Position numbers and translations under genes: made by a program. Positions 5,950 through 6,765 of a stretch of DNA of 6,765 nt are shown piece after piece. Numbering within the stretch: the first letter of the stretch is position 1; each line of letters opens with the position of its first letter. This stretch comes from Frankiales bacterium (lineage in GTDB: Bacteria; Actinomycetota; Actinomycetes; Mycobacteriales; SCTD01): NCBI GenBank assembly GCA_025464695.1, contig JAODNQ010000256.1, positions 1-6,765 on the forward strand. Direction: 5' to 3'. The notes beneath the pieces are model-generated. The model had not been told where the DNA came from. It did no database searches and saw only the letters and a list, made by a program, of their open reading frames with translations.

Positions 5950-6765
5950 CTACAGCGGGCCGAGCTTGTCGTTCAGGTAGCGCTCGACCTGGTCCAGCGA
6001 GACCCGCTCCTGCGTCATCGCGTCGCGCTCGCGGACCGTCACGGCCTGGTCCTGCAGGGTGTCGAAGTCGACCGTGACGCAGTACGGCGTCCCGACCTCG
6101 TCCTGCCTGCGGTACCGGCGGCCGATGGCGCCCGCGTCGTCGAAGTCGGTGTTCCACTGCTTGCGCAGCCGGGCGGACAGGTCACGGGCCACCGGCGAGA
6201 GGTCGGCGTTGCGCGACAGCGGCAGGACCGCGGCCTTCACGGGGGCCAGGCGCGGGTCGAGCTTGAGCACGACGCGCTTGTCGACGCCGCCCTTGGCGTT
6301 CGGGGCCTCGTCCTCGGTGTACGCGTCGAGCAGGAACGTCAGGGTGGCGCGGTCGACGCCGGCGGCAGGCTCGATGACGTAGGGGCGCCAGCGCTCGCCG
6401 GACTCCTGGTCGAAGTAGGCGAGGTCGGTGCCGCTCGCCTCGGAGTGCACCCGCAGGTCGTAGTCGGTGCGGTTGGCGATGCCCTCGAGCTCGCCCCACT
6501 CGCCGCCCTGGAAGCCGAACCGGTACTCGATGTCGACGGTGCGGGTCGAGTAGTGGCTGAGCTTCTCCTTCGGGTGCTCGAAGTGCCGCAGGTTCGCCGG
6601 GTCGATGCCCAGGAACTTGTACAAGTCGGTGCGCTGGTCGATCCAGTACTGGTGCCATTCCTCGTCGGTGCCGGGCTCGACGAAGAACTCCATCTCCATC
6701 TGCTCGAACTCGCGGGTCCGGAAGATGAAGTTGCCGGGCGTGATCTCGTTGCGGAAGGACTTGCC
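5950..6765 (-). CDS. glyS: Glycyl-tRNA synthetase, C-terminal 271 residues (5' part outside window)
   Basis: Class II aminoacyl-tRNA synthetase of the single-chain (alpha2) type that charges tRNA-Gly in the cytosol. The first residues seen, [28 protein letters not shown], are motif 2 and its flanking strand and are open to the window edge, so the gene continues to the right. [16 protein letters not shown] (local 92-107) is typical of Gly[20 protein letters not shown] (local 132-149) contains the motif 3 arginine. From about local 173 ([11 protein letters not shown]) to the end is the anticodon-binding domain, with [19 protein letters not shown] and a normal C-terminus. About 190 residues should be missing by comparison with the usual 460-residue length. 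The internal ATG at 6699 is not the start. It is convergent with the DUF559 gene, and copy B of the palindrome lies between them. Confidence 0.97.
   Translation of the reverse strand, partial: GKSFRNEITPGNFIFRTREFEQMEMEFFVEPGTDEEWHQYWIDQRTDLYKFLGIDPANLRHFEHPKEKLSHYSTRTVDIEYRFGFQGGEWGELEGIANRTDYDLRVHSEASGTDLAYFDQESGERWRPYVIEPAAGVDRATLTFLLDAYTEDEAPNAKGGVDKRVVLKLDPRLAPVKAAVLPLSRNADLSPVARDLSARLRKQWNTDFDDAGAIGRRYRRQDEVGTPYCVTVDFDTLQDQAVTVRERDAMTQERVSLDQVERYLNDKLGPL

Overview
The window comes from a high-GC Gram-positive bacterium (Actinomycetota). Base composition is well above 70% G+C by eye. Most starts are GTG, third codon positions are almost always G or C, and the recognisable proteins (dGTPase, uracil phosphoribosyltransferase, single-chain glycyl-tRNA synthetase) match their actinobacterial forms. 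I cannot name the genus from sequence alone.

Left block, minus strand (1-3387): a tight four-gene array transcribed leftward. It runs upp (uracil phosphoribosyltransferase), a predicted exported beta-propeller protein with a C-terminal membrane anchor, a YdcF/SanA-like DUF218 membrane protein, and dgt (dGTP triphosphohydrolase, running off the left edge). Gaps are 2 nt, 10 nt and a 4-nt ATGA overlap, so an operon with translational coupling is likely.

Centre, plus strand (3427-4755): a NCS2-family uracil permease (uraA type), divergent from upp across only 39 nt. The permease imports uracil and Upp converts it to UMP, so the divergent pair is a pyrimidine salvage module. Each start codon has a TAnnnT box 7-8 nt upstream, suggesting that both mRNAs are leaderless or nearly so.

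Right block (4756-5949): a single gene of the actinobacterial 'AbiEi-type antitoxin N-terminal domain plus DUF559 (Vsr-like nuclease) C-terminal domain' family. It carries one apparent 1-nt insertion in the nuclease domain. It is bounded on both sides by copies of the same palindromic element, with arms TGATCCAGGTG / CACCTGGATCA; the stop codon of the gene is the first three bases of the right-hand copy. This palindrome-bounded nuclease gene sits between two convergent housekeeping genes and is the most unusual feature of the window. I propose it as a candidate palindrome-associated mobile cassette, by loose analogy with REP/RAYT systems.

Right edge, minus strand (5950-6765): the C-terminal 271 residues of glycyl-tRNA synthetase, whose 5' part lies outside the window. 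No tRNA, rRNA, CRISPR array or recognisable transposase was seen.
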